A stretch of DNA of 23,777 bases from Planctomycetota bacterium (GTDB lineage: Bacteria; Planctomycetota; Brocadiia; Brocadiales; Bathyanammoxibiaceae), in contig JAUVQR010000004.1 of the NCBI GenBank assembly GCA_030598065.1, forward strand, positions 1-23,777. Direction: 5' to 3'. The notes beneath the pieces were generated by a model that was not told the origin of the DNA, ran no database searches, and saw nothing but the letters and a program-made list of their open reading frames with translations. Every line of letters begins with the position of its first letter. The stretch's first letter is position 1. The translations under genes and the position numbers were made by a program. Shown piece after piece: positions 15,160-22,014 of this stretch.

Positions 15160-16125
15160 TCACGTGTTGAGACTGAGCAGGAGAGACCGTGCCGCGCCGA
15201 GCGCGCCGGCACTGTCTCCAAGCTCGGCACCGACAACCTGTAACCCCTCCGTTATCTTCGGCAAGGCCCGTTTCCTCACTTCTTCGCGGACGGCGCCGAA
15301 AAGAGGGTCCCCAAGGTTACTCACCCCACCACCCAACACGACTATGTCAGGGTTCAGTATGTTTGCGACACTGGCTATGGCCACGCCGAGCATCGTACCG
15401 GTATCTTTTATCGTCTTATTGGCCAGCTTGTCTCCGGAGTGTGCCCACCTCCATATATTTTCCGGTGTGACCCTGCCGCGCTTAGGCCCCTTGCTGTTCT
15501 TCAGGAGTTCTTGCATCCTGGCCACAAGGCCCTTGGCCGAGGCGTAGGCCTCAAGGCAGCCCTTGTTGCCGCAGGCACACATGCGGCCGTTCCGGACCAG
15601 CGTCATGTGTCCGATTTCTCCCGCGATCCCTCTGGCGCCGTGCATGACCCTCCCGTCCACGATAATCCCGCCACCCACACCGGTCCCGAGCGTGAGGCAT
15701 ACCAGACACTTCGCGCCCCTGCCGGCGCCCTTCCAGTGTTCACCAAGCGCGACAAGGTTGGCGTCATTGTCCAGAGAAACTGGCATCTTCAACCTCTGCC
15801 TGAGGATGTCTCTCAGCGGCACGTTGGACCATCCGGGGAGATTCGGCGGGTTAAACACCACGCCTGTGGCGGGGTCCAACGGGCCGGCAAAGCCCACACC
15901 CGCCCCCGTGACGCGCTTCATGGGAAATCCGGACTTCTTCGCCGTGTCCCTTAGCGTCATGACAATGCGGTCTATCACGGCGTCCCGGCCCTTCCGCGCC
16001 AGCGTGGACCGCTTCATGGTCGCGAGGATCTCTCCGCGAACGTCAACCAGGACGCTCTTTATGTTGGTCCCGCCAACGTCTACGCCCAGAACCAGTCTGC
16101 CTGTGTGTTTTTTGCCTCTGCTCAC
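15160..16125 (-). CDS. ROK-family sugar kinase (glucokinase-like)
   Basis: About 321 residues with the ROK marks: the phosphate-binding VLGVDVGGTNIKS, the sugar-site segment with the catalytic Asp in SLDNDAN, GTGVGGGIIVDG, and the zinc site GHMTLVRNGRMCACGNKGC (His plus three Cys). ROK kinases of this length phosphorylate glucose or N-acetylated sugars; the substrate cannot be fixed from sequence. The first phosphate loop lies close to the N-terminus, so it is a kinase rather than a repressor, which would carry a helix-turn-helix in front. GTG 16125 is preferred because GGAAA precedes it by about nine bases; TTG 16140 would add five residues. A minus-strand promoter lies just upstream. It is divergent from mobA and convergent with the protease gene. 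Confidence 0.92.
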   Translation of the reverse strand: MSRGKKHTGRLVLGVDVGGTNIKSVLVDVRGEILATMKRSTLARKGRDAVIDRIVMTLRDTAKKSGFPMKRVTGAGVGFAGPLDPATGVVFNPPNLPGWSNVPLRDILRQRLKMPVSLDNDANLVALGEHWKGAGRGAKCLVCLTLGTGVGGGIIVDGRVMHGARGIAGEIGHMTLVRNGRMCACGNKGCLEAYASAKGLVARMQELLKNSKGPKRGRVTPENIWRWAHSGDKLANKTIKDTGTMLGVAIASVANILNPDIVVLGGGVSNLGDPLFGAVREEVRKRALPKITEGLQVVGAELGDSAGALGAARSLLLSLNT

Positions 16126-16165
16126 GTAAAATGTTTCCAAGGTTCAATCGGGTATGCAGGACACA

Positions 16166-16194
16166 AGGATAGCCACTGGGCTGTACGAAGTCAA
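16166..16194 (-). promoter_or_regulatory. Sigma-70-like promoter of the ROK kinase gene
   Basis: On the minus strand, TTGACT (16194-16189) and TATCCT (16171-16166) are separated by 17 bp. The -10 matches four of six consensus bases. Transcription would start near 16159, giving a leader of about 20-35 bases. Confidence 0.5.
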
Positions 16195-16300
16195 GCGCGC
16201 CCGTATTCGCAGTTGAAATCGGATGCTTCAATCGGTTAGAGTTGCACCGTTGAGAGTAGCGTTTATGGCAAAAATTTTTGTTGTGGAGAAAGATTCGGGC

Positions 16301-16933
16301 ATGACGCGTATTAGCTTCGACTGCAGTGCGGCAATCATGGCGGGCGGGAAGAGCGAGAGGATGGGGCGTGATAAGGCGCTCTTGAATATCGGCGGTGTCT
16401 CAGCCGTTGAATTCCTGCTCCAGAGACTCAGGCCCATGTTCGAGGAAATAATTCTTTCCACAAATACCCCCGATAATTTCAGCAAACTGGGCGTCCCTGC
16501 CATCCCTGACCAGATACCGGGCCGGGGACCGTTGGGAGGCATCTATACAACCTTGTCTAATGTCACGAACCCGTATCTGTTTGTAATCGCCTGTGACATG
16601 CCATGCGTTAGCCCTGATTTAATAAAGTACCTGGTACGTGAGGTAAAGGGGAAGGGACAGGGGGAGGTATACGATGTCGTCGTGCCTGAAACGGAGCGGG
16701 GCCTGGAACCCTTGCACGCCATATACTCCAAGACCTGCGTACCCGCAATAAAAAAGCAGCTCGAGGGTAACGGCAGTGGGAGGGTTATAAGTTTTTTCCC
16801 CGACGTAAAGGTGCGGGTTGTCAGTAAGGAGGAAATAGCGGAGATAAAAGGTGGCCCCGAGGCATTTCTGAACTTCAACACCCCGGAAGACTACCGGAAG
16901 GCGCTGAAACTGCTCAGGGCAAAAGAGCTGTAA
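16301..16933 (+). CDS. mobA: Molybdenum cofactor guanylyltransferase (MobA-like)
   Basis: A 210-residue nucleotidyltransferase that would attach GMP to molybdopterin for DMSO-reductase-family enzymes. Marks: IMAGGKSERMGRDKALL (residues 12-28, the GTP-binding loop), RGPLGGI, the metal-site IACDMPC, and the C-terminal FNTPEDY. Starts: ATG 16301 gives the usual short lead-in and has GGAG at 16285-16288; ATG 16265 and ATG 16223 are in frame and possible. The gene implies a molybdo- or tungsto-enzyme elsewhere, for example a formate dehydrogenase or nitrate/nitrite oxidoreductase; none is in this window. It is divergent from the ROK kinase. Confidence 0.92.
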   Translation: MTRISFDCSAAIMAGGKSERMGRDKALLNIGGVSAVEFLLQRLRPMFEEIILSTNTPDNFSKLGVPAIPDQIPGRGPLGGIYTTLSNVTNPYLFVIACDMPCVSPDLIKYLVREVKGKGQGEVYDVVVPETERGLEPLHAIYSKTCVPAIKKQLEGNGSGRVISFFPDVKVRVVSKEEIAEIKGGPEAFLNFNTPEDYRKALKLLRAKEL

Positions 16934-16986
16934 CCCCTACCATCTACAGAAGCCTCCAATTATTATCAGACGGGGAGGACACCACG

Positions 16987-17052
16987 ATGCAGTATCCACA
17001 TACAGGTAATAATAGCAGGAATATTCTTGATAAGTGGATACAGGAAGGATAA
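16987..17052 (+). CDS. Possible 21-residue small ORF (first of a coupled chain)
   Basis: ATG 16987 is preceded by GGGGAGG (16972-16978) at eight bases, a better ribosome site than many genes here have. The peptide is MQYPHTGNNSRNILDKWIQE plus G. The TAA ends one base before the next small ORF's ATG. No family was recognised; it could be a leader peptide or chance. Confidence 0.35.
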   Translation: MQYPHTGNNSRNILDKWIQEG

Positions 17053-17053
17053 T

Positions 17054-17155
17054 ATGACATCTATGGGTGATGCAATACAGTGTGGGTCTCGTCTTTTGGT
17101 TTTTGTTTATGAGAAGTGGCTAACGGCAATACAGAAGAGGGGGCTTCTGGGGTGA
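17054..17155 (+). CDS. Possible 33-residue small ORF overlapping the thermonuclease start
   Basis: ATG 17054 follows AGGAAGG (17042-17048) at five bases. The peptide begins MTSMGDAIQCGSRLLVFVYE and ends in KRGLLG. Its TGA (17153-17155) overlaps the GTG 17152 start of the thermonuclease gene as GTGA, the same coupling seen between real genes here. It has a mildly hydrophobic middle and no recognised family. It may be a translational leader. Confidence 0.4.
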   Translation: MTSMGDAIQCGSRLLVFVYEKWLTAIQKRGLLG

Positions 17156-17610
17156 GATTAATTGCCTGGTGGGCAAGCAATGTCTTGCTGGTGGCAACGG
17201 TAGTTGTATCTTCAATGGGAGCCCCTTCCTATGATACGGAGACGGAGACGGCGCATTGCAGCCGTGTCATAGACGGCGATACCATAGTACTTTCCACCGG
17301 CGAGCGTGTCAGGTACATCGGTATAGACACGCTTGAAGCAAGGGGGCAGCTGGGCAACACAATAGCGGAATTCAACCGCTATCTGGTTGAGGGCAAGGAC
17401 ATACGTCTGGAGTTTGACGTGGATAGATATGACAAGTACGAGCGCCTCCTGGCATATGTCTACGTGGAAGAAATTTTTGTCAACGCCGTGCTGGTAGAGA
17501 GGGGACTTGCCCGCGTGATGACAGTTAAACCAAACGTACGGCACAAGAAAGCCTTTCAGCGGTTGCAGAAAAAGGCCAAGAAGGAACGCAGGGGTATATG
17601 GTTTAAATAA
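17152..17610 (+). CDS. Secreted thermonuclease-like protein (SNase fold)
   Basis: A 152-residue protein with an N-terminal hydrophobic segment (residues 3-22, signal peptide or anchor), then one staphylococcal-nuclease domain. Active-site equivalents are visible: RVIDGDTI (metal Asp), VRYIGIDTLE (Arg35/Glu43 equivalents; the usual DTPE reads DTLE) and YERLLAYVYV (Arg87 equivalent), then NAVLVERGLARV and the C-terminal RRGIW. It probably hydrolyses nucleic acid outside the cytoplasm. GTG 17152 is chosen because GAGGGGG (17137-17143) lies eight bases upstream and it overlaps the stop of a 33-codon frame; in-frame GTG 17116 has no such site and would put charged residues before the signal segment. 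Confidence 0.9.
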   Translation: MRLIAWWASNVLLVATVVVSSMGAPSYDTETETAHCSRVIDGDTIVLSTGERVRYIGIDTLEARGQLGNTIAEFNRYLVEGKDIRLEFDVDRYDKYERLLAYVYVEEIFVNAVLVERGLARVMTVKPNVRHKKAFQRLQKKAKKERRGIWFK

Positions 17611-17671
17611 ACCACAGCGGTCTCAGGCGGATGAAGAAATACCTTCTAAAAGCCCCTACCCAATTTGTTTA

Positions 17672-17687
17672 GCAGAGCAAGCTCTGC
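17672..17687. repeat. Perfect hairpin GCAGAGC-AA-GCTCTGC with outer TTTGTTT arms
   Basis: Seven-base perfect arms with a two-base centre. Outside them, TTTGTTT on the left (17665-17671 region) mirrors AAACAAA on the right, offset by a five-base bulge. No T-run follows in either direction, so a dispersed palindromic repeat fits better than a terminator. Confidence 0.6.
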
Positions 17688-17703
17688 CACTACAAACAAA
17701 AAT

Positions 17704-17792
17704 TATTAATTTACAGTTAATAGTAGGGTGTGCACCAGTGGCGAATCTGCCTTCGGCATGATCATGCGGCACCCGTTAGGGCGTCAGTGCAC
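17704..17792. repeat. Cluster of palindromes downstream of the thermonuclease gene
   Basis: In order: TATTAA/TTAATA (17704-17722), GTGCAC at 17730-17735 and again at 17787-17792 closing a larger fold, TGCC-TTC-GGCA (17748-17758), the 12-base palindrome GCATGATCATGC (17756-17767), and CCC-GTTA-GGG (17772-17781). GGGTG (17726-17730) can also pair with CACCC (17770-17774). This may be a structured RNA or a repeat element; I recognise no family. Confidence 0.45.
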
Positions 17793-17907
17793 TCTTTGTG
17801 AACAGTGCGCTGAAAACCACATTCTTTGATTCAATTCTGAAATCTCTTGCATCGCCGTAAAGCTGAGTCCGAAAAGCCCCTTGAGCCTCAGGCCGAATCT
17901 CCTCCAT
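17776..17907 (-). CDS. Doubtful 43-residue minus-strand ORF
   Basis: ATG 17907 to TAA 17776; the frame is open back to a TAG at 17947-17949. The peptide (MEEIRPEAQGAFRTQLYGDA, then RDFRIESKNVVF) has protein-like composition but no ribosome site before the ATG. It may be the tail of a decayed gene. I do not recognise it. Confidence 0.22.
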   Translation of the reverse strand: MEEIRPEAQGAFRTQLYGDARDFRIESKNVVFSALFTKSALTP

Positions 17908-18045
17908 TAGCGTACGGGCTGCCTGTTTGTACCCATTTCCTCTTCTCTAACCACAGGCAACATCCCCCGGCCCCGGCCTATGGATAATACCCGGAAATCT
18001 GACCGTCCGGGCCGTTTTCCGCGTTATCAACGCTCCTCCAATATC

Positions 18046-18073
18046 TTGACTTTTGGCCCGAAAAGAGTATAGT
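18046..18073 (+). promoter_or_regulatory. Sigma-70 promoter for the rhomboid-dapB genes
   Basis: TTGACT (18046-18051) and TATAGT (18068-18073), 16 bp apart, each matching five of six consensus bases. The leader to ATG 18156 would be about 75 bases and contains the hairpin at 18125-18140. Confidence 0.7.
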
Positions 18074-18124
18074 TATAGGATGTTTATTTGTGCCAGATAT
18101 CGTTCTAAATTGCGGCGATTGTGG

Positions 18125-18140
18125 GATGTCGGGAGACATC
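18125..18140 (+). other. Leader hairpin GATGTC-GGGA-GACATC before the rhomboid gene
   Basis: A perfect six-base stem capped by a GGGA (GNRA-type) tetraloop, directly before the TGAGGT ribosome site (18143-18148) and the ATG at 18156. Its position suggests a role in mRNA stability or translation; no T-run, so it is not a terminator. Confidence 0.5.
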
Positions 18141-18155
18141 AATGAGGTCTAGCGA

Positions 18156-19019
18156 ATGAGTCAGTGGTATACACCGGAATTCGGCATGTCCTTCGGCAGT
18201 AAATGGACAAAGACCATAAAGATACTTATCTCGGTCAATGTAGGTATCTTCATCCTGCAGCTGCTTTTTTTCTCCATAACCACCCAGTGGAGCGGCGGTA
18301 AGCCGGTTGAGGGGGCAGGCTTCGGCTACCCGGACCCTTTCACCAAGTTGTTCTGGTTCTATCCGCCTGATACATTTGGTCACCTCTGGCTCTGGCAGCT
18401 CTTCAGCTACACCTTCCTTCACAGCATCTACGACCCCTGGCACCTGATAATAAACATGTTCGCGTTGTGGATGTTCGGCGGCGACGTAGAAAGAAGGCTG
18501 GGAACGAAGAAGTTCCTCACCCTGTACTTCACCGCCGGCGTATTTGCCGCGCTGGTGAGCACGTTGATTGGTTATCAGAGCGCTATATTGGGCGCTTCGG
18601 GTGCCATATTTGCCATTGAAGTGGCCTTTGCCATGTTCTTTCCCGAGGCCACCATCATTCTCTTCATATTCCCCATAAAGGCCAAACACCTTGTAATGAT
18701 ATTCGCAGGCATCACGGCCATGAACTGTCTCCTGCCCACCGGTAGTGGAAACATCGCTTATTTCGCGCACCTCGGCGGGCTGCTTTACGGGTTTCTGTTT
18801 GTAAGGTACGAGCCCAAGCTGTGGACCATGATTGAGGTCTGGCAGGCCAGGCAGAGGGAGAGGGAGAGAAGAGAGAACGTGGAGGTTCGCAAAAGGGTTG
18901 ACATGCTTCTGGAAAAGGTGAATCGCATCGGCATGGAGAATCTTAGCAAGAAAGAGTTGGAGTTCCTGCAAAGTGCCAGCAAAAAATACAAGAAGTGGCA
19001 GGCGGGGCGAAAGGTATGA
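18156..19019 (+). CDS. Rhomboid-family intramembrane serine protease
   Basis: A 287-residue membrane protease. The catalytic dyad is visible: S148 in ILGASGAIFA and H205 in AYFAHLGGLLYGF, with the supporting HxxxN (H96, N100 in WHLIINMFALWMFG). About six hydrophobic segments run from residue 20 to 217. After them comes a soluble, strongly charged tail (about 218-287, rich in RERERR and Lys/Glu helices) found in many planctomycete and other bacterial rhomboids; its function is unknown. The start ATG 18156 has TGAGGT seven bases upstream. dapB begins three bases after its stop, so the pair is probably one transcript. Confidence 0.93.
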   Translation: MSQWYTPEFGMSFGSKWTKTIKILISVNVGIFILQLLFFSITTQWSGGKPVEGAGFGYPDPFTKLFWFYPPDTFGHLWLWQLFSYTFLHSIYDPWHLIINMFALWMFGGDVERRLGTKKFLTLYFTAGVFAALVSTLIGYQSAILGASGAIFAIEVAFAMFFPEATIILFIFPIKAKHLVMIFAGITAMNCLLPTGSGNIAYFAHLGGLLYGFLFVRYEPKLWTMIEVWQARQRERERRENVEVRKRVDMLLEKVNRIGMENLSKKELEFLQSASKKYKKWQAGRKV

Positions 19020-19022
19020 TGC

Positions 19023-19814
19023 ATGATTAAGGTGGCGGTTAATGGGGCCTGTGGCCGAATGGGTTCCAAGGTGGTGGAAAACGTATGTAAGGACGAAGAA
19101 CTCGAACTGGTGGCGGCGCTTGAAAGAGAAGGGCACCCGCTGCTGGGCAGTGAAATCGGGTCTGACCTCCATGGCAGGGGTTGCGTTGTAAAGGTGACGC
19201 GGGAATTTGACGGCAAACCGGACGTCCTTATTGACTTCTCTGGACCTGTATCCAGTGTAGAGAGGGCGGTCCGTTGTGCCGCCGTGGGCACGGCACTGGT
19301 AATCTGCGCAACAGGGCACGATGCGGAGCAATCCGCTAAGATTAAGGAAGCCGCCGACAAGGTGCCATGCCTGATTAGCCCCAACATGAGCCTTGGCGTA
19401 AACCTCTTGTTCCAGCTTGCCGCGCAGGTAGCCAGGACGCTGGGGGACGCTTATGATATTGAGGTGGTGGAAACGCATCACCGCTTCAAGAAAGATGCGC
19501 CAAGCGGCACCGCCTTAAAGATTGCAGAGGATATCTGCGAGGCGACGGGCAAGAAACTGGATGATGTCGCCGTCTACGGGCGTAAAGGCCTTATAGGTGA
19601 AAGACCACGCGGAGAGATAGGAATACACACCTTAAGGGTGGGTGACACCGTGGGTGAACATCGGGTCATTTTCGGAAACCTCGGAGAGACCGTCGAACTG
19701 GTCCACAATGCACACAGCCGTGACACCTTTGCCGTGGGGGCTATCCGTGCGGCTAAATTTATCGTGAATAAGCCGCCGGGACTGTATGGAATGAAGGACG
19801 TGATAAAGGTATAA
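19023..19814 (+). CDS. dapB: 4-hydroxy-tetrahydrodipicolinate reductase
   Basis: 263 residues. It reduces the DapA product in the lysine/diaminopimelate pathway, needed for peptidoglycan. The N-terminal dinucleotide loop is VNGACGRMGSKV (6-17), and the substrate/catalytic segment is VETHHRFKKDAPSGTALK with H152 and K156 in the positions of E. coli H159 and K163. The RGEIGIHTLRVGD and GETVELVHNAHSRDTFAVGA segments are also typical. ATG 19023 follows the rhomboid stop by three bases. No link with the protease is known; the pairing may be only positional. Confidence 0.96.
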   Translation: MIKVAVNGACGRMGSKVVENVCKDEELELVAALEREGHPLLGSEIGSDLHGRGCVVKVTREFDGKPDVLIDFSGPVSSVERAVRCAAVGTALVICATGHDAEQSAKIKEAADKVPCLISPNMSLGVNLLFQLAAQVARTLGDAYDIEVVETHHRFKKDAPSGTALKIAEDICEATGKKLDDVAVYGRKGLIGERPRGEIGIHTLRVGDTVGEHRVIFGNLGETVELVHNAHSRDTFAVGAIRAAKFIVNKPPGLYGMKDVIKV

Positions 19815-19852
19815 CCACCCCGCCTCTCGTACCGTTCCAATCGTCCGGGAAC

Positions 19853-19880
19853 TTGAAAACACAGGTACGCGTGTTATAAT
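19853..19880 (+). promoter_or_regulatory. Sigma-70 promoter of dnaK with an inverted repeat in the spacer
   Basis: TTGAAA (19853-19858) and a perfect TATAAT (19875-19880), 16 bp apart. The arms AACAC (19858-19862) and GTGTT (19871-19875) form an inverted repeat between the two boxes, a possible operator. CTTGAAAA also resembles a heat-shock sigma -35, but no CCCCAT-type -10 is present. No CIRCE element was found. The leader to ATG 19995 is about 107 bases. Confidence 0.65.
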
Positions 19881-19994
19881 GTCCTTTGGTTGTAAGGCCT
19901 GTGCTTGTTGTGATGTTTATGATGAAGATGGTTATGATAATATGGTACCGTAGATTTAGTTGTCTTTTGGGAGTTGTGGAAGGAGAGCGTTGCA

Positions 19995-21938
19995 ATGGCT
20001 GATAGGGAGAGGATAATCGGTATAGACCTGGGCACCACCAATTCCGTTGTTGCGGTGATGGAAGGTGACCAGCCCACGGTGATAATCAATCCCCAGGGCA
20101 GCAGGATTACTCCTTCATGCGTGGCGTTTACCGATAAGGGCGAACGCCTTGTCGGTCAACTGGCCAAGCGGCAGTCCATTATAAACCCGCACAATACCAT
20201 ATACTCCATAAAGCGTTTTATGGGCAGGCGGCACAACGAGGTCTCTGAGGAAGAGAAACTGGTCCCCTTCAAGATAGTCGGCGCGCCTGAAGAGCTTGTA
20301 AAGGTGGAGATAAAGGGCAAGGATTATACCCCGCCCGAGATATCAGCCATGGTCCTTCAAGACCTGAAGAAGACGGCGGAGGAATATCTTGGCCAGCCGG
20401 TAAAGAAGGCCGTTATCACGGTGCCTGCGTATTTTAATGACAGCCAGCGCCAGGCTACGAAAGACGCCGGTAAGATTGCCGGGCTGGACGTGGTAAGAAT
20501 AATAAACGAACCGACGGCTTCCTGCCTTGCCTACGGTTTCGACAAAAAGAAGACGGGTAAGATTGCGGTCTTCGACCTCGGTGGCGGCACGTTTGACATC
20601 TCTATCCTGGAGCTGGGTGAAGGTGTATTCCAGGTACTTGCGACCAACGGCGACACCCACCTGGGAGGGGACGACATGGACGAGGTCCTTATGAACCACT
20701 TGGCCGATGAGTTCCAGAAAGAATACAGCATAGACCTCAGAAAGGACGCAATGGCCCACCAGCGGCTTAAGGAGGCCGCTGAGAAGGCGAAATGCGAGCT
20801 TTCCAGCTCTATGAGCACGGACATTAACCTGCCTTTTATTACCGCAGACCAGACAGGGCCGAAGCATCTTACTGCCAGTATTACGCGGGCGAAATTCGAG
20901 CAGATGGTCGAGCCCCTCATACAGAGGTGCAAAGGGCCGTGCGAGAGCGCGCTGGCCGACGCCAAGCTCTCACCCGGAGACATAGACGAGGTCGTGCTTG
21001 TAGGCGGCCAGACGAGGACGCCCAGGGTGCAGCAGCTTGTGAAAGAAATCTTTGAACAAGAGCCGTGCAAGGGCGTGAACCCTGATGAAGTGGTGGGCAT
21101 GGGGGCCGCTATACAGGGCGCGGTGCTCTCCGGCGAGGTCAAGGACGTACTCCTATTGGATGTGACCCCACTCTCGCTGGGCATAGAGACGCTGGGTAGT
21201 GTGATGACTACGCTCATTCCGAGAAACACAACGATACCGACCGGGAAGAAGGAAACGTTCTCCACCGCCGCCGACAGCCAGACCGCCGTTGACATTCATG
21301 TCATGCAGGGTGAACGGTCCATGGCCAAGGATAACCGTACCCTGGGTCGCTTCCAGTTGGCCGGTATTCCGCCCGCGCCCAGGGGGATGCCACAGATAGA
21401 GGTATCTTTCGACATAGACGCAAACGGCATACTTAACGTGAACGCGAAAGACGTGGGTACCGGTAAGGAGCAGTCCGTCAACATCAAGTCTTCCTCCGGT
21501 CTATCGGAAGAAGAGATAAAGCGGATGGAGAAAGACGCCGAGAAGTATGCCGAAGAAGATAAGAAGGCCAGGGAACTTGCCGACGCGAAAAACCAGGCCG
21601 ACCAGATGGTGTATGCCACCGAAAAGACTCTGAAGGAACATGGTGACAAGATAGACCAGGCTGGCAGAGACGCAGTGACCTTGGCGCTTGACAGGTTGAA
21701 ATCCCTGAAGGACAGCAACAGCGCCGAAGAGTTAAAGAAGGCCTTTGAAGAGCTTACCCAGGCCTCGCACACGTTGGCCCAGGCTGTGTACGAATCCACG
21801 GCGAAGCCGGGAGGGGGTCCGGAGAGCGCAGAGGCGGGAGGCGCCGGCGGTGGCGGAAGGAGGGAGGAAAAGGGAAAGGGAAAGGGAAAGGGAAAGGGTG
21901 AAGAGGTAATTGACGCCGACTTTGACGTAAAGGATTAG
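19995..21938 (+). CDS. dnaK: Hsp70 chaperone DnaK
   Basis: A 647-residue Hsp70. ATPase-domain marks: IGIDLGTTNSVVAVMEG at the start, the FDLGGGTFDIS phosphate loop, VLVGGQTRTP, and the DVTPLSLGIETLG linker into the substrate-binding domain. The C-terminal lid ends in a low-complexity tail rich in Gly, Ala and Glu, a (Lys-Gly)5 run at residues 626-635, and the acidic EEVIDADFDV end typical of DnaK. ATG 19995 has AAGGAG (19980-19985) nine bases upstream; a TTG in frame at 19974 lies before that site and is rejected. The gene is flanked by its own promoter and a strong terminator, so it appears monocistronic; grpE and dnaJ are not adjacent. clpB, its functional partner, follows. Confidence 0.98.
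   Translation: MADRERIIGIDLGTTNSVVAVMEGDQPTVIINPQGSRITPSCVAFTDKGERLVGQLAKRQSIINPHNTIYSIKRFMGRRHNEVSEEEKLVPFKIVGAPEELVKVEIKGKDYTPPEISAMVLQDLKKTAEEYLGQPVKKAVITVPAYFNDSQRQATKDAGKIAGLDVVRIINEPTASCLAYGFDKKKTGKIAVFDLGGGTFDISILELGEGVFQVLATNGDTHLGGDDMDEVLMNHLADEFQKEYSIDLRKDAMAHQRLKEAAEKAKCELSSSMSTDINLPFITADQTGPKHLTASITRAKFEQMVEPLIQRCKGPCESALADAKLSPGDIDEVVLVGGQTRTPRVQQLVKEIFEQEPCKGVNPDEVVGMGAAIQGAVLSGEVKDVLLLDVTPLSLGIETLGSVMTTLIPRNTTIPTGKKETFSTAADSQTAVDIHVMQGERSMAKDNRTLGRFQLAGIPPAPRGMPQIEVSFDIDANGILNVNAKDVGTGKEQSVNIKSSSGLSEEEIKRMEKDAEKYAEEDKKARELADAKNQADQMVYATEKTLKEHGDKIDQAGRDAVTLALDRLKSLKDSNSAEELKKAFEELTQASHTLAQAVYESTAKPGGGPESAEAGGAGGGGRREEKGKGKGKGKGEEVIDADFDVKD
21869..21898 (+). repeat. Hexanucleotide microsatellite AAAGGG x5 inside dnaK
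   Basis: Five perfect tandem copies of AAAGGG encode Lys-Gly repeats in the DnaK tail. Because the unit is six bases, gain or loss of copies would keep the frame. Confidence 0.9.
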
Positions 21939-21968
21939 CCATAAGATACGCTTACTTCAGGTTTTCGC

Positions 21969-21996
21969 AGGTCGGGACGGGTCCCGGCCTTTTTTT
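21969..21996 (+). terminator. Strong intrinsic terminator after dnaK
   Basis: AGGTCGGGAC (21969-21978) pairs with GTCCCGGCCT (21981-21990) with one G-U, followed by a run of seven Ts (21990-21996). It separates dnaK from clpB, whose ATG is 19 bases beyond. Confidence 0.9.
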
Positions 21997-22014
21997 GTTA
22001 AGGGTGGATGAGGT

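Larger units (their letters stand above)
17611..18045. other. Non-coding interval rich in inverted repeats
   Basis: Between the thermonuclease stop and the rhomboid promoter I find no convincing gene, tRNA, tmRNA or SRP RNA. The first part (17666-17800) is crowded with hairpins, annotated separately. The remainder (17800-18045) is featureless apart from a short minus-strand open frame. Confidence 0.6.

Noticed and set aside
15160..16129. Several plus-strand open frames opposite the ROK kinase
   Set aside because: The minus-strand kinase has all ROK motifs, including the zinc site, and fills the whole interval.
17672..17687. Terminator for the thermonuclease gene
   Set aside because: The hairpin has no T-run on either strand, and it resembles a dispersed palindrome more than a terminator.
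17611..18155. tRNA, tmRNA, SRP RNA or RNase P RNA
   Set aside because: I searched by eye for the T-loop GGTTCGA-type sequence, the tmRNA 3' end, and SRP and RNase P signatures on both strands and found none.
18105..19481. Long 458-codon open frame on the minus strand
   Set aside because: It lies opposite rhomboid and dapB, both with intact catalytic motifs and good starts. The translation has no recognisable domain, and its codon use mirrors the sense genes.
19815..19994. CIRCE operator or sigma-32 promoter before dnaK
   Set aside because: No TTAGCACTC-N9-GAGTGCTAA pattern is present, and although CTTGAAAA resembles a sigma-32 -35, the -10 is a perfect TATAAT.
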